DNA of 35,260 nt from an uncultured Clostridia bacterium (GTDB taxonomy: Bacteria > Bacillota > Clostridia > Christensenellales > Aristaeellaceae): contig CALVKT010000037.1 in NCBI GenBank assembly GCA_944333055.1, positions 1-35,260 on the forward strand, written 5' to 3'. The notes under the pieces were generated by a model. It made no database searches and had not been told where the DNA came from. It saw nothing but the letters and a program-made list of their open reading frames with translations. This document shows, in pieces, positions 8,874 to 15,190 of this stretch. The number at the start of each line of letters is the position of its first letter. The first letter of the stretch is position 1. The position numbers and the translations under genes were made by a program.

Positions 8874-10493
8874 TCACAGCGGCCCTTCGTCAAACGTGGT
8901 ATAGCCGTTGATTTTCAGCCTGCGCCCGCGCAGCGCGTCGCCCGTCATCTCCTCGATGCGCGCGTCCATCATCGCAAAGCGCACGCTGGCATAGCTGTAG
9001 GTGCTGTAGTTTTCGCTGTAGCTGTTGGATCGGTTCCAGCGCACCGCGTCGCGGTAGAACGCGCCGGAGTCGTTGAGCTGCGTGCTGTAGGACGTGAGCA
9101 GCCGCTCGACGTGTTCCGCGTTGAATCCGCACGCGCGCATCTGCTGCCAGATGGCGGCAAGCCGGTCGCGCACCACGCCGCCGCAGTCGAGCTCCACCAG
9201 CCGGTCAAACACCGTGAACGCGTACCAGACCTCGGCGTTCTCCTCATCGTCGCGTCCCCAGGAGACGTCCAGATCCCACGGCGCAAAGAGGTAACGATAG
9301 CCGCTCTCCTCGCGGTGGGCGAGGATGTAGAGGTTGTTGTGCTCGTTGTCCGTCATGCCGCAGGCCTGCACGAAGAGCGCGTAGCGGATCACGGAGTCGA
9401 TGTCGAGCATCTCCACCGCCTGCGCGCAGAAGGCCGCGTCGTCCTCCTGCGCGATGAGCGCGAGATACGGCGCGATGGCGTCGTGCCCCGTCTCCCCGGC
9501 GGGCGCGTAGTGCTGCTCGTAGTAGTAGCCCAGGTGGTCCTGAATCAGCGGCCGGTCGAATTCGTACACGCTGGCGCCCGCCAGCCGGTAGAGCGTATCG
9601 GTGGCCGTCGCTTCCGCGCCCAGCTTGCCGATCTCCAGCGCATAGTCATAGGGCTCCATCATCACGAAGACGCCCTGATACGCATCGCCCACGAACACCT
9701 CGCAGTATGCCGTCTGCCGCGCGCCGAAGGGCTCGTCCGCGGAAACGATCCCGTTCCACAGGTCCCAGCTGAGCTTGTCGCGGATGAGCAGCTTGTCCAT
9801 CGAGCAGGCGATCAGGATGAACTCATCCGTGCGCCCGAGCACGGGCATGTCCCGCTCCGTCTTGCGCGTGCCGTCCGCGCCGCGCGTGAACTCCACCTTG
9901 ATCCCATGCTTGCGCTGCGTGCGCAGGCTCGTGTCGCCGCGCTTGTGTGCGCGCGCGTTGGCGGTCAATCCCGCCTCCCCCGCCGCGCTGACGCTGACCG
10001 ACACCGCGATGTCCTCGTGGGGCAGCAGCTCCTGCTGCGTGTGGATCGAGATGACCGGCAGGCCCGTGAACACGACGTTCGCGTAGCTGTACGCCTCGTC
10101 GGTATAGGCCAGAATCTGATAGCTGTAGCCCTCGCGGATCGCGTCGGCGCACCAGTCGTAGGCGTAATCGTCCACGAAGCACAGCGAGACGCCCCCGGCG
10201 TCCGGCGCGGTCAGGCGAATGTCCGGCCAGTCGTCGCCGTTTTCAAGGCCGAGCGTGCAGTAAAACGTGTTGCTCTGCACGTCGTAGCCCAGCGCGCGGC
10301 CGTCGTGCTCCAGCGCCGTCACCAGCGGCGTCTCGCTCTCCACGCGCGCATCCTCGATCGCCCAGACCGCCTCGATCTCCAGGCACGGCTCCACCACGGG
10401 CGCATACGGCGAGGCGACCGCCACGACGAGCGCCACGACGAGCGCGAGCGCCGCCATCGTCAGAAGGAGCCGAAGCCTTGCAAACCGCTTCAT
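8874..10493 (-). CDS. CotH-4: membrane-anchored CotH-family kinase-like protein (mosaic)
   Basis: A 539-residue paralogue. A hydrophobic helix covers about 8-27, followed by SPYAP, the shared module (44-146) and the CotH domain: HKRG (183-186), KHGIK (195-199), MMEPYD (Glu 280), DN..NN (D382) and PWDLD (D407, D409). The N-terminal module resembles CotH-1 most, the middle (DEPFGARQTAY, DAYQG) resembles CotH-2, and the end (HREESGYRY, SVRFAMMD) resembles CotH-3. That suggests recombination among the tandem copies. A C-terminal extension of about 25 residues is unique. The ATG at 10493 has GGAGAAGG upstream; the longer open frame runs into CotH-5 and lacks such support. It begins 29 bases after CotH-5. 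Confidence 0.85.
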   Translation of the reverse strand: MKRFARLRLLLTMAALALVVALVVAVASPYAPVVEPCLEIEAVWAIEDARVESETPLVTALEHDGRALGYDVQSNTFYCTLGLENGDDWPDIRLTAPDAGGVSLCFVDDYAYDWCADAIREGYSYQILAYTDEAYSYANVVFTGLPVISIHTQQELLPHEDIAVSVSVSAAGEAGLTANARAHKRGDTSLRTQRKHGIKVEFTRGADGTRKTERDMPVLGRTDEFILIACSMDKLLIRDKLSWDLWNGIVSADEPFGARQTAYCEVFVGDAYQGVFVMMEPYDYALEIGKLGAEATATDTLYRLAGASVYEFDRPLIQDHLGYYYEQHYAPAGETGHDAIAPYLALIAQEDDAAFCAQAVEMLDIDSVIRYALFVQACGMTDNEHNNLYILAHREESGYRYLFAPWDLDVSWGRDDEENAEVWYAFTVFDRLVELDCGGVVRDRLAAIWQQMRACGFNAEHVERLLTSYSTQLNDSGAFYRDAVRWNRSNSYSENYSTYSYASVRFAMMDARIEEMTGDALRGRRLKINGYTTFDEGPL

Positions 10494-10522
10494 GCCGTCG
10501 CCTTCTCCTTTCGTGCGGGATT

Positions 10523-12220
10523 CTACTGTCCCTCGCCCTGCGGCCACATGCGTTCGAGTTCCAGGTCGATCGTGCTCAGGTGGCTGACGGCGAAGGCGCG
10601 AATCTCCGAGAGGTTCGCTTCCACCGCACCGCCGTACCACTTTTCCGATTCGCGCAGGTACGCGCCGGAGGCGTTGAGCATCTGCTCAAAGTCGTCCACG
10701 CGCTGATACATGGCGTCGTCGGTGAGTATGGTGCTGCGCTTCTCGTTCCAGATGGCGCGCATCGTCTCGCGCGAACCGTTCACGTCCAGGTCGAGCATGC
10801 GCCACGCCTGCTGGGGATAGAGGTTGAGCGTATCCTGCTCAAAGCCGAGCATCTTGGTGAACGCCATGTCCATGTCCCACGGCGAGAGGTGATAGACGTA
10901 GTGATCTCCATCCCGCAGCGCCCACATGTAGACGTTGTTGAACCAGTTGTCGTATCCAAGGCCCGCCGCCTGCAGGAAGAGGAAGAAGTCCATCATCTCC
11001 TCCACGTCCGTGCACTGGGCGGCGATGCTGGAAAATTCCTCGTCGCTCAGGCGCGGCGCACTGCTGAAGGGCTGCACGTTCATCTGCCAATACGGCTCAA
11101 ATTGCGCGAACGCCCGCTCGGCGGACATGCCCTGCGGCGCGTGGCGCAGCTCCGCCCAGAAGTTGACGCGCTCCATCAGGTCGATCACCGGCTTGTCCTC
11201 GATGTTGACATCCTTGATCACGCGCGCGCAGAGATCGGTGTTCGGGTTGCCGCCCATGCGCGCGATCTCCTCCGCGGGCCGGATGCGCTGCATGAGCTGA
11301 TAGATGCCCACGTATTCGTCCTGCACGAACACCTCGACCATGCGCGTCTGTTGAATCATGAAGCCGTTGCCGTCCGCGTTCCAGTCGCGCCAGATGCTCC
11401 AGCCCAGCTCGTTGCGCGCGCAGGAGGAATCCGCCGCGTTGGCGATGAGCAGCCAGTCCGAATCCGCCGGCATGCCCAGCACGCCGAGGTCGTTCTTCTT
11501 GTCGCCGGTGCTTGAAAGCGTGTGCAGCTCCACCCGGAAGGACAGCTTGGGGTATTCCTTGACGAAGCCGCCGCCGCGCAGGTGCACCATCGCCCCGGAG
11601 TTGATGCCCGCATGGCCCGCGCCGCTGACGGCCATGCGCGCCGGGGTATATTCCTCGCCCAGCACGTCTGTGCCGCCGGCCACCTCCAGCACCACCAGCG
11701 GCAGCCCGGTAAAGACCAGGCCCACGTAGGCATACGCCGTGTCCGTGTAGGCCAGCAGTTCGTAGCGATAGCCGCTGCGCACGGCGTCGTGCGCGTAGTC
11801 GTAGGCATAGTCGTCGATCCACGCGATGTTCAGGCCCGATACGCCGCTTTCCGCCTGCGCAAAGAGCGCCAGCTCCGGCCACGTCTCGCCCGTCTCCATG
11901 CCCACCGTGCAGTAAAACGTCTGGGACGCCGCGTCGTAGCCCAGCTCCTGGTCGCCGTTGCGCATGCCCGCGACCAGCGGCGCGTCGCTTTCCCGTCGCG
12001 TATCCTCGATCGCCCACGCATCCTCCAGCGCCATCAGCGGCGCGACCGGCACGTTCGCGCAGTACGTCGGGCTGCCGGCCAGCAGGTCAAGCATCGGCTC
12101 CACGCTTTCCGCGGCGTCCAGCGCGTCCTGCGCGCCGCGCGAGAGCAGCAGCGAAAGCGGCGCCATCGCCGCCACCAGCGCCAACACCAGTACAAGCGTT
12201 CCCAACAACTTCTTCTTCAT
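10523..12220 (-). CDS. CotH-5: CotH-family protein of the second subtype, Glu replaced by Gln
   Basis: A 565-residue paralogue. Residues 5-26 are a hydrophobic anchor, followed by a longer linker (27-65) in place of SPYAP. The shared module (69-173: WAIEDTRRES, LGYDAASQTFYC, WIDDYAYDY, VFTGLP) and the CotH domain follow, with HLRGGG (213-218), KLSFR (225-229), DN..NN (D424) and PWDMD (D449, D451). It is closest to CotH-6: both have HLRGGG, GMPAD.DWLLI and an unspaced GIYQLM motif. Here the conserved Glu is Gln (Q311). The ATG at 12220 (MKKKLL) has GAGGG 7 bases upstream and lies 10 bases after the regulator stop, so the two are probably translationally coupled. Confidence 0.84.
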   Translation of the reverse strand: MKKKLLGTLVLVLALVAAMAPLSLLLSRGAQDALDAAESVEPMLDLLAGSPTYCANVPVAPLMALEDAWAIEDTRRESDAPLVAGMRNGDQELGYDAASQTFYCTVGMETGETWPELALFAQAESGVSGLNIAWIDDYAYDYAHDAVRSGYRYELLAYTDTAYAYVGLVFTGLPLVVLEVAGGTDVLGEEYTPARMAVSGAGHAGINSGAMVHLRGGGFVKEYPKLSFRVELHTLSSTGDKKNDLGVLGMPADSDWLLIANAADSSCARNELGWSIWRDWNADGNGFMIQQTRMVEVFVQDEYVGIYQLMQRIRPAEEIARMGGNPNTDLCARVIKDVNIEDKPVIDLMERVNFWAELRHAPQGMSAERAFAQFEPYWQMNVQPFSSAPRLSDEEFSSIAAQCTDVEEMMDFFLFLQAAGLGYDNWFNNVYMWALRDGDHYVYHLSPWDMDMAFTKMLGFEQDTLNLYPQQAWRMLDLDVNGSRETMRAIWNEKRSTILTDDAMYQRVDDFEQMLNASGAYLRESEKWYGGAVEANLSEIRAFAVSHLSTIDLELERMWPQGEGQ

Positions 12221-12230
12221 CGGCATGCCC

Positions 12231-12473
12231 TCATTTGATCTCCTGTTCAAGCGCGTCGAACGTCTGCGTCGAGAAGAATTCGCCCAGCGTCATGTCCAGC
12301 CCGTCGCACAGCTTCTTGATCGTCGTGATCGAGAGTTCCCTGCGCCGCACGTCCATCATGCTGTACACCGTGGACGGCGTCACGCCTGAGCGCGTGGCCA
12401 GCTCGTTGAGGCTGATCGAACGGCTCCTGCACAGATCCAAAAAGCGCTGCGCAACCGCATCTTTCACCGTCAT
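12231..12473 (-). CDS. Small Cro/CI-type helix-turn-helix regulator
   Basis: An 80-residue protein made almost entirely of one XRE-family DNA-binding domain. It runs AQRFLDLCRSRSISLNELA, then the recognition region TRSGVTPSTVYSMMD, then ITTIKKLCDGLDMTLGEFF. It has no partner or ligand domain and probably works as a dimer. It is the first gene of the operon with five CotH genes, 10 bases before CotH-5, and the dyad at 12508-12531 lies just upstream. The start is uncertain: ATG 12473 has GGGTGA nearby, ATG 12479 and GTG 12482 are alternatives, and no strong ribosome binding site is seen. Autoregulation of the operon is inferred from the arrangement. Confidence 0.85.
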   Translation of the reverse strand: MTVKDAVAQRFLDLCRSRSISLNELATRSGVTPSTVYSMMDVRRRELSITTIKKLCDGLDMTLGEFFSTQTFDALEQEIK

Positions 12474-12491
12474 GCACATCACCCGAAGCCT

Positions 12492-12520
12492 ATCATATGC
12501 AATTCTTCGCAGTTGCGTTT
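12492..12520 (-). promoter_or_regulatory. Candidate promoter of the regulator-CotH operon
   Basis: TATGAT (12492-12497) is a fair -10 on the minus strand, but the hexamer 17 bases upstream (AAACGC) is a poor -35. If used, the transcript would start only about 6-12 bases before the regulator start codon. The proposed -35 and spacer overlap the dyad at 12508-12531, which would suit repression. Weak evidence. Confidence 0.3.
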
Positions 12521-12531
12521 ACGCCACTGCG
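12508..12531. promoter_or_regulatory. 24-bp near-perfect dyad, likely operator
   Basis: The half-sites CGCAGTTGCGT and ACGCCACTGCG are inverted copies that match at 10 of 11 positions around a TT centre. The right half overlaps a smaller palindrome, TACGC-CACT-GCGTA (12520-12533). It lies about 35 bases upstream of the regulator start and about 60 bases past the dapH terminator, where an operator for a Cro/CI-type dimer would be expected. An mRNA hairpin is the alternative; there is no T-run after it on the minus strand. Confidence 0.55.
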
Positions 12532-12589
12532 TATATTCCCGGTAAATCCCGCATTTCTTCACATTTGCGCCTACATCTGCACCTGCATC

Positions 12590-12633
12590 AAAAACGCGCA
12601 CGGCCGCGCCGAATTCCGGCGCAGCCCTGCGCG
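12590..12633 (-). terminator. Intrinsic terminator of the dap operon
   Basis: On the minus strand CGCGCA (12628-12633 side) and TGCGCG close a long stem that continues, after one G-G mismatch, for 10 more pairs to a GAATT loop, then runs into TTTTTG. It lies about 110 bases after the dapH stop and separates the dap operon from the regulator-CotH operon. No T-run follows on the plus strand. Confidence 0.85.
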
Positions 12634-12744
12634 TGCCCCTGCCGGCGGACAGGGAATCCAACCCGTTTCCATGGGATGTGCGGCGGTGTGATGTCCCCGC
12701 GCGCCCTGTGCGCAGGCGCCGCTTCGCGGCCGCGGTTCGAGGGA

Positions 12745-13440
12745 TTACATCTCCCGCAGCGCGTCCACGAGCGCCGTCTTGCCGCCGGTGCGCGCGTCCT
12801 TCATCTTGATGACGCGCGCCGGCACGCCCGCGACGACCGCATTCGCCGGCACGTCCCGCGTGACGACCGCGCCCGCCGCGACGACCGCGCCCTCGCCGAC
12901 CTGCACGCCCTCGATGATCACGGCGTTCGCGCCGATGAGCACGCCGTCGCCGATGGTCACCGGCGTCGCGCTGGGCGGCTCCACCACGCCCGCGAGCACC
13001 GCGCCCGCGCCGACGTGGCAGTTCTTGCCGACGATCGCGCGCCCGCCGAGCACCGCGCCCATGTCGATCATCGTGCCCGCGCCGATGACCGCGCCGATGT
13101 TGATGATCGCGCCCATCATGATCACCGCACCCTCGCCGATCTCCACGCGGTCGCGGATGATCGCGCCCGGCTCGATGCGCGCGCCCTGCACGCGCGTCAT
13201 GTCCAGCAGCGGCAGCGCGCTGTTGCGCCGGTCGTTCTCGATGACGACGTCCTCGATGGCGTCGCGGTTGGCCTCGATCACCGGCGCGATGTCCGCATAG
13301 TCGCCGATGACGACCATGTCCGTGCCGGTGAACACGTGGCAGTTTTCAAACGCCAGCGGCCTGTCCGTCCTGATGTACGCCTTGACCGGCGTCTTCTTCT
13401 TCGCCGTGCGGATGGTCTCGATGATCTCGTATGCGTCCAT
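12745..13440 (-). CDS. dapH: Tetrahydrodipicolinate N-acetyltransferase
   Basis: DapH acetylates tetrahydrodipicolinate with acetyl-CoA in the acetylase branch of diaminopimelate and lysine synthesis. The 231-residue product has an N-terminal helical region, then a left-handed beta-helix of hexapeptide repeats from about 86 to 205 ([55 protein letters not shown]). [14 protein letters not shown] and [13 protein letters not shown] match Bacillus YkuQ (DapH) closely, so the acetyl rather than the succinyl enzyme is indicated. The ATG at 13440 has GGAGGG 7 bases upstream and lies 1 base after the dapB stop. It is the last gene of dapA-dapB-dapH and is often labelled dapD. Confidence 0.95.
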   Translation of the reverse strand: MDAYEIIETIRTAKKKTPVKAYIRTDRPLAFENCHVFTGTDMVVIGDYADIAPVIEANRDAIEDVVIENDRRNSALPLLDMTRVQGARIEPGAIIRDRVEIGEGAVIMMGAIINIGAVIGAGTMIDMGAVLGGRAIVGKNCHVGAGAVLAGVVEPPSATPVTIGDGVLIGANAVIIEGVQVGEGAVVAAGAVVTRDVPANAVVAGVPARVIKMKDARTGGKTALVDALREM

Positions 13441-13441
13441 G

Positions 13442-14161
13442 TCATGTCCCTCCAAAGAGCACGTCTTCCATGTCGTAGAGGCCCGGCTTCGCCTGCACGG
13501 CAAAGTGCGCCGCCCGCAGCGCCCCGCGCGCGAAGATCTCGCGGCTGTCGGCCCGGTGGCGCAGCTCGACCTCTTCCATCCGGCCAAAGAAACGCACGCT
13601 GTGCTCGCCCGCGACCGTGCCGCCGCGCAGCGCGTGCACGCCGATCTCCCGTCCGCGCGCGCCGGTGCGTCCCTCGCGGCCGTTGACCACGGCGTATTCG
13701 CCGCGCGGATCGACGGCGGAGAGCAGCATCCTGGCCGTGCCGCTGGGCGCGTCCGCCTTCTGGTTGTGGTGCGTCTCGACGATCTCGATGTCAAACGATT
13801 CGCCCAGCGCCTGCGCCGCCGTGCGCGCCAGACGCCTGAGCACCGTCACGCCGGTGGAGAAGTTGTCCGCCCAGACGATGGGAATCGCGTCCGCCGCCGC
13901 GCGGATTTCGTCGCCCTGCGCGGCGCTCAGCCCCGTCGTGCCGATGACCAGCGGGATGCGCCGGCGCACGGCGTCCTCCAGCAGCGCGCTCAGGCTGCCC
14001 GGATAGGAGAAATCCACTGCGGCGTCCACGTCCGCGATCTCATCGAGCCGCGCGCACGCGCCCGGCCCCACGAAGCCCGCGACCTCGACGCCGTCCTCAT
14101 CGGCGCAGACCGCGTCGATCATCCGGCCCATGCGCCCGTTGCCGATCACCGCCACCCTCAT
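13442..14161 (-). CDS. dapB: 4-hydroxy-tetrahydrodipicolinate reductase
   Basis: DapB reduces the DapA product with NAD(P)H to tetrahydrodipicolinate. The 239-residue protein starts [16 protein letters not shown], with the Rossmann motif GNGRMG at 7-12. It has VIGTTGLS (72-79), the ADNFSTGV segment (98-105) and the catalytic signature [15 protein letters not shown] (129-143, with H131/H132 and K135). At 239 residues it is slightly shorter than E. coli DapB (273), as in many Clostridia. The ATG at 14161 overlaps the dapA stop in an ATGA arrangement, with GGAGGT 6 bases upstream inside dapA, so the two are translationally coupled. Confidence 0.96.
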   Translation of the reverse strand: MRVAVIGNGRMGRMIDAVCADEDGVEVAGFVGPGACARLDEIADVDAAVDFSYPGSLSALLEDAVRRRIPLVIGTTGLSAAQGDEIRAAADAIPIVWADNFSTGVTVLRRLARTAAQALGESFDIEIVETHHNQKADAPSGTARMLLSAVDPRGEYAVVNGREGRTGARGREIGVHALRGGTVAGEHSVRFFGRMEEVELRHRADSREIFARGALRAAHFAVQAKPGLYDMEDVLFGGT

Positions 14162-15030
14162 CGAAGCACCTCCAGCGCGCGGCGCACGCGCGCGCGGCCC
14201 GCCTCGGAGATCTCGCACAGCGGCAGGCGGTATCCGCCCACGTTCATGCCCAGCTGGTTCATCACTTCCTTGACGGGAATCGGGTTCACCTCGCAGAACA
14301 GCGCGTCGATCAGGTCGAGGTACCGCAGCTGGATGGCGCGCGCCTTCGCCACGTCGCCCGCGGCGAACGAGGCCACGAGGTCGTGGCACGCCTTCGGGCA
14401 GATGTTCGCCCAGACGGAGATGACGCCCGACGCGCCCAGGCTCATCATCGGCACGATCATGTCGTCGTTGCCCGATAGCATGGCGAAGTCGTCGCCCACG
14501 AGTTTGGCGATCTGCGCGGCGTAGCCGATGTTGCCGCTGGCCTCTTTGATGGCGGCGACGTTCGGGTGCTTCGCCAGCCGCGCGCAGCACGCCGGGGAGA
14601 TGGCGCAGCCCGTGCGCCCCGGCACGTTGTAGAGGATGATGGGCGTATCAACTGCGTCGGCCACCGTCGCGAAGTGGCGGTACATGCCCTCGTCGTTCGC
14701 CTTGTTGTAGTACGGCGTGATCAGCAGCAGGCCGTCCGCGCCCATGTCGTGATACTGGCGGCTCTTCTCCAGCTGCGTCTGCGTGCTGTTGGAACCCGCG
14801 CCGCAGACGACCGGAATCTTCCCGCCAACCGCGTCGATCACGCAGCGCACGACGTCGGCATCCTCTTCATGGCTCATGGTGCTCGACTCGCCCGTCGTGC
14901 CCAGCACGACGATGCCGTCCGTGCCCTGCGCCACGTGCCAGAGCGCCAGCTCCCTGAGCTTGCCAAAGTCCACGCTGCCGTCCCGCTGAAACGGCGTCAC
15001 CAATGCCACATAGCTGCCGGAAAATCTCAT
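14158..15030 (-). CDS. dapA: 4-hydroxy-tetrahydrodipicolinate synthase
   Basis: DapA condenses pyruvate and aspartate semialdehyde, the committed step to diaminopimelate and lysine. The 290-residue TIM-barrel protein has the usual length. It shows LGTTGESSTM (43-52, carboxylate-binding Thr45/Thr46), YNVPGRTG (134-141, with Y134) and the Schiff-base lysine in AAIKEASGN (K162). The ATG at 15030 has GGAGGG 7 bases upstream; open frame further upstream crosses the promoter and is not coding. It is the first gene of dapA-dapB-dapH, driven by the promoter at 15071-15099. The leader is about 35 bases, too short for a lysine riboswitch. Confidence 0.97.
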   Translation of the reverse strand: MRFSGSYVALVTPFQRDGSVDFGKLRELALWHVAQGTDGIVVLGTTGESSTMSHEEDADVVRCVIDAVGGKIPVVCGAGSNSTQTQLEKSRQYHDMGADGLLLITPYYNKANDEGMYRHFATVADAVDTPIILYNVPGRTGCAISPACCARLAKHPNVAAIKEASGNIGYAAQIAKLVGDDFAMLSGNDDMIVPMMSLGASGVISVWANICPKACHDLVASFAAGDVAKARAIQLRYLDLIDALFCEVNPIPVKEVMNQLGMNVGGYRLPLCEISEAGRARVRRALEVLR

Positions 15031-15070
15031 CGCTTCGCCCTCCTGCGGTTTATCATTCCTGATTGGGCTC

Positions 15071-15099
15071 ATTTTAGCACAAGAAAGCGAGGCTGTAAA
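15071..15099 (-). promoter_or_regulatory. Promoter of dapA-dapB-dapH
   Basis: On the minus strand TTTACA (-35, 15094-15099) is followed after 17 bases by TAAAAT (-10, 15071-15076), with TGC before the -10 (extended -10). The -35 box lies in the loop of the hairpin at 15084-15108, so terminator and promoter overlap. Confidence 0.8.
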
Positions 15100-15108
15100 C
15101 CTCGCTTT
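15084..15108. terminator. Hairpin between CotH-6 and dapA, probable terminator
   Basis: AAAGCGAGG and CCTCGCTTT form a perfect 9-bp stem with a 7-base loop. On the minus strand it ends CTTTCTTG, a short U-rich tail, and lies about 80 bases after the CotH-6 stop. It would end transcripts from CotH-6. The same stem core is found upstream of CotH-6 at 16922-16952. Confidence 0.6.
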
Positions 15109-15190
15109 GTGATCTTTCCGTTTTGAATGTTTATGATTTGTATGTTCTACAACGTCCGGCCGGATCGGGCCGTTTTCATTGTGCGGCGCA

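Noticed and set aside
12479-12661. A 60-codon minus-strand frame ending at the regulator start codon
   Set aside because: It runs through the dapH terminator hairpin and the dyad, starts at a rare codon and resembles no family.
15031-15070. Lysine riboswitch or T-box before dapA
   Set aside because: The leader after the promoter is only about 35 bases, too short for either element.
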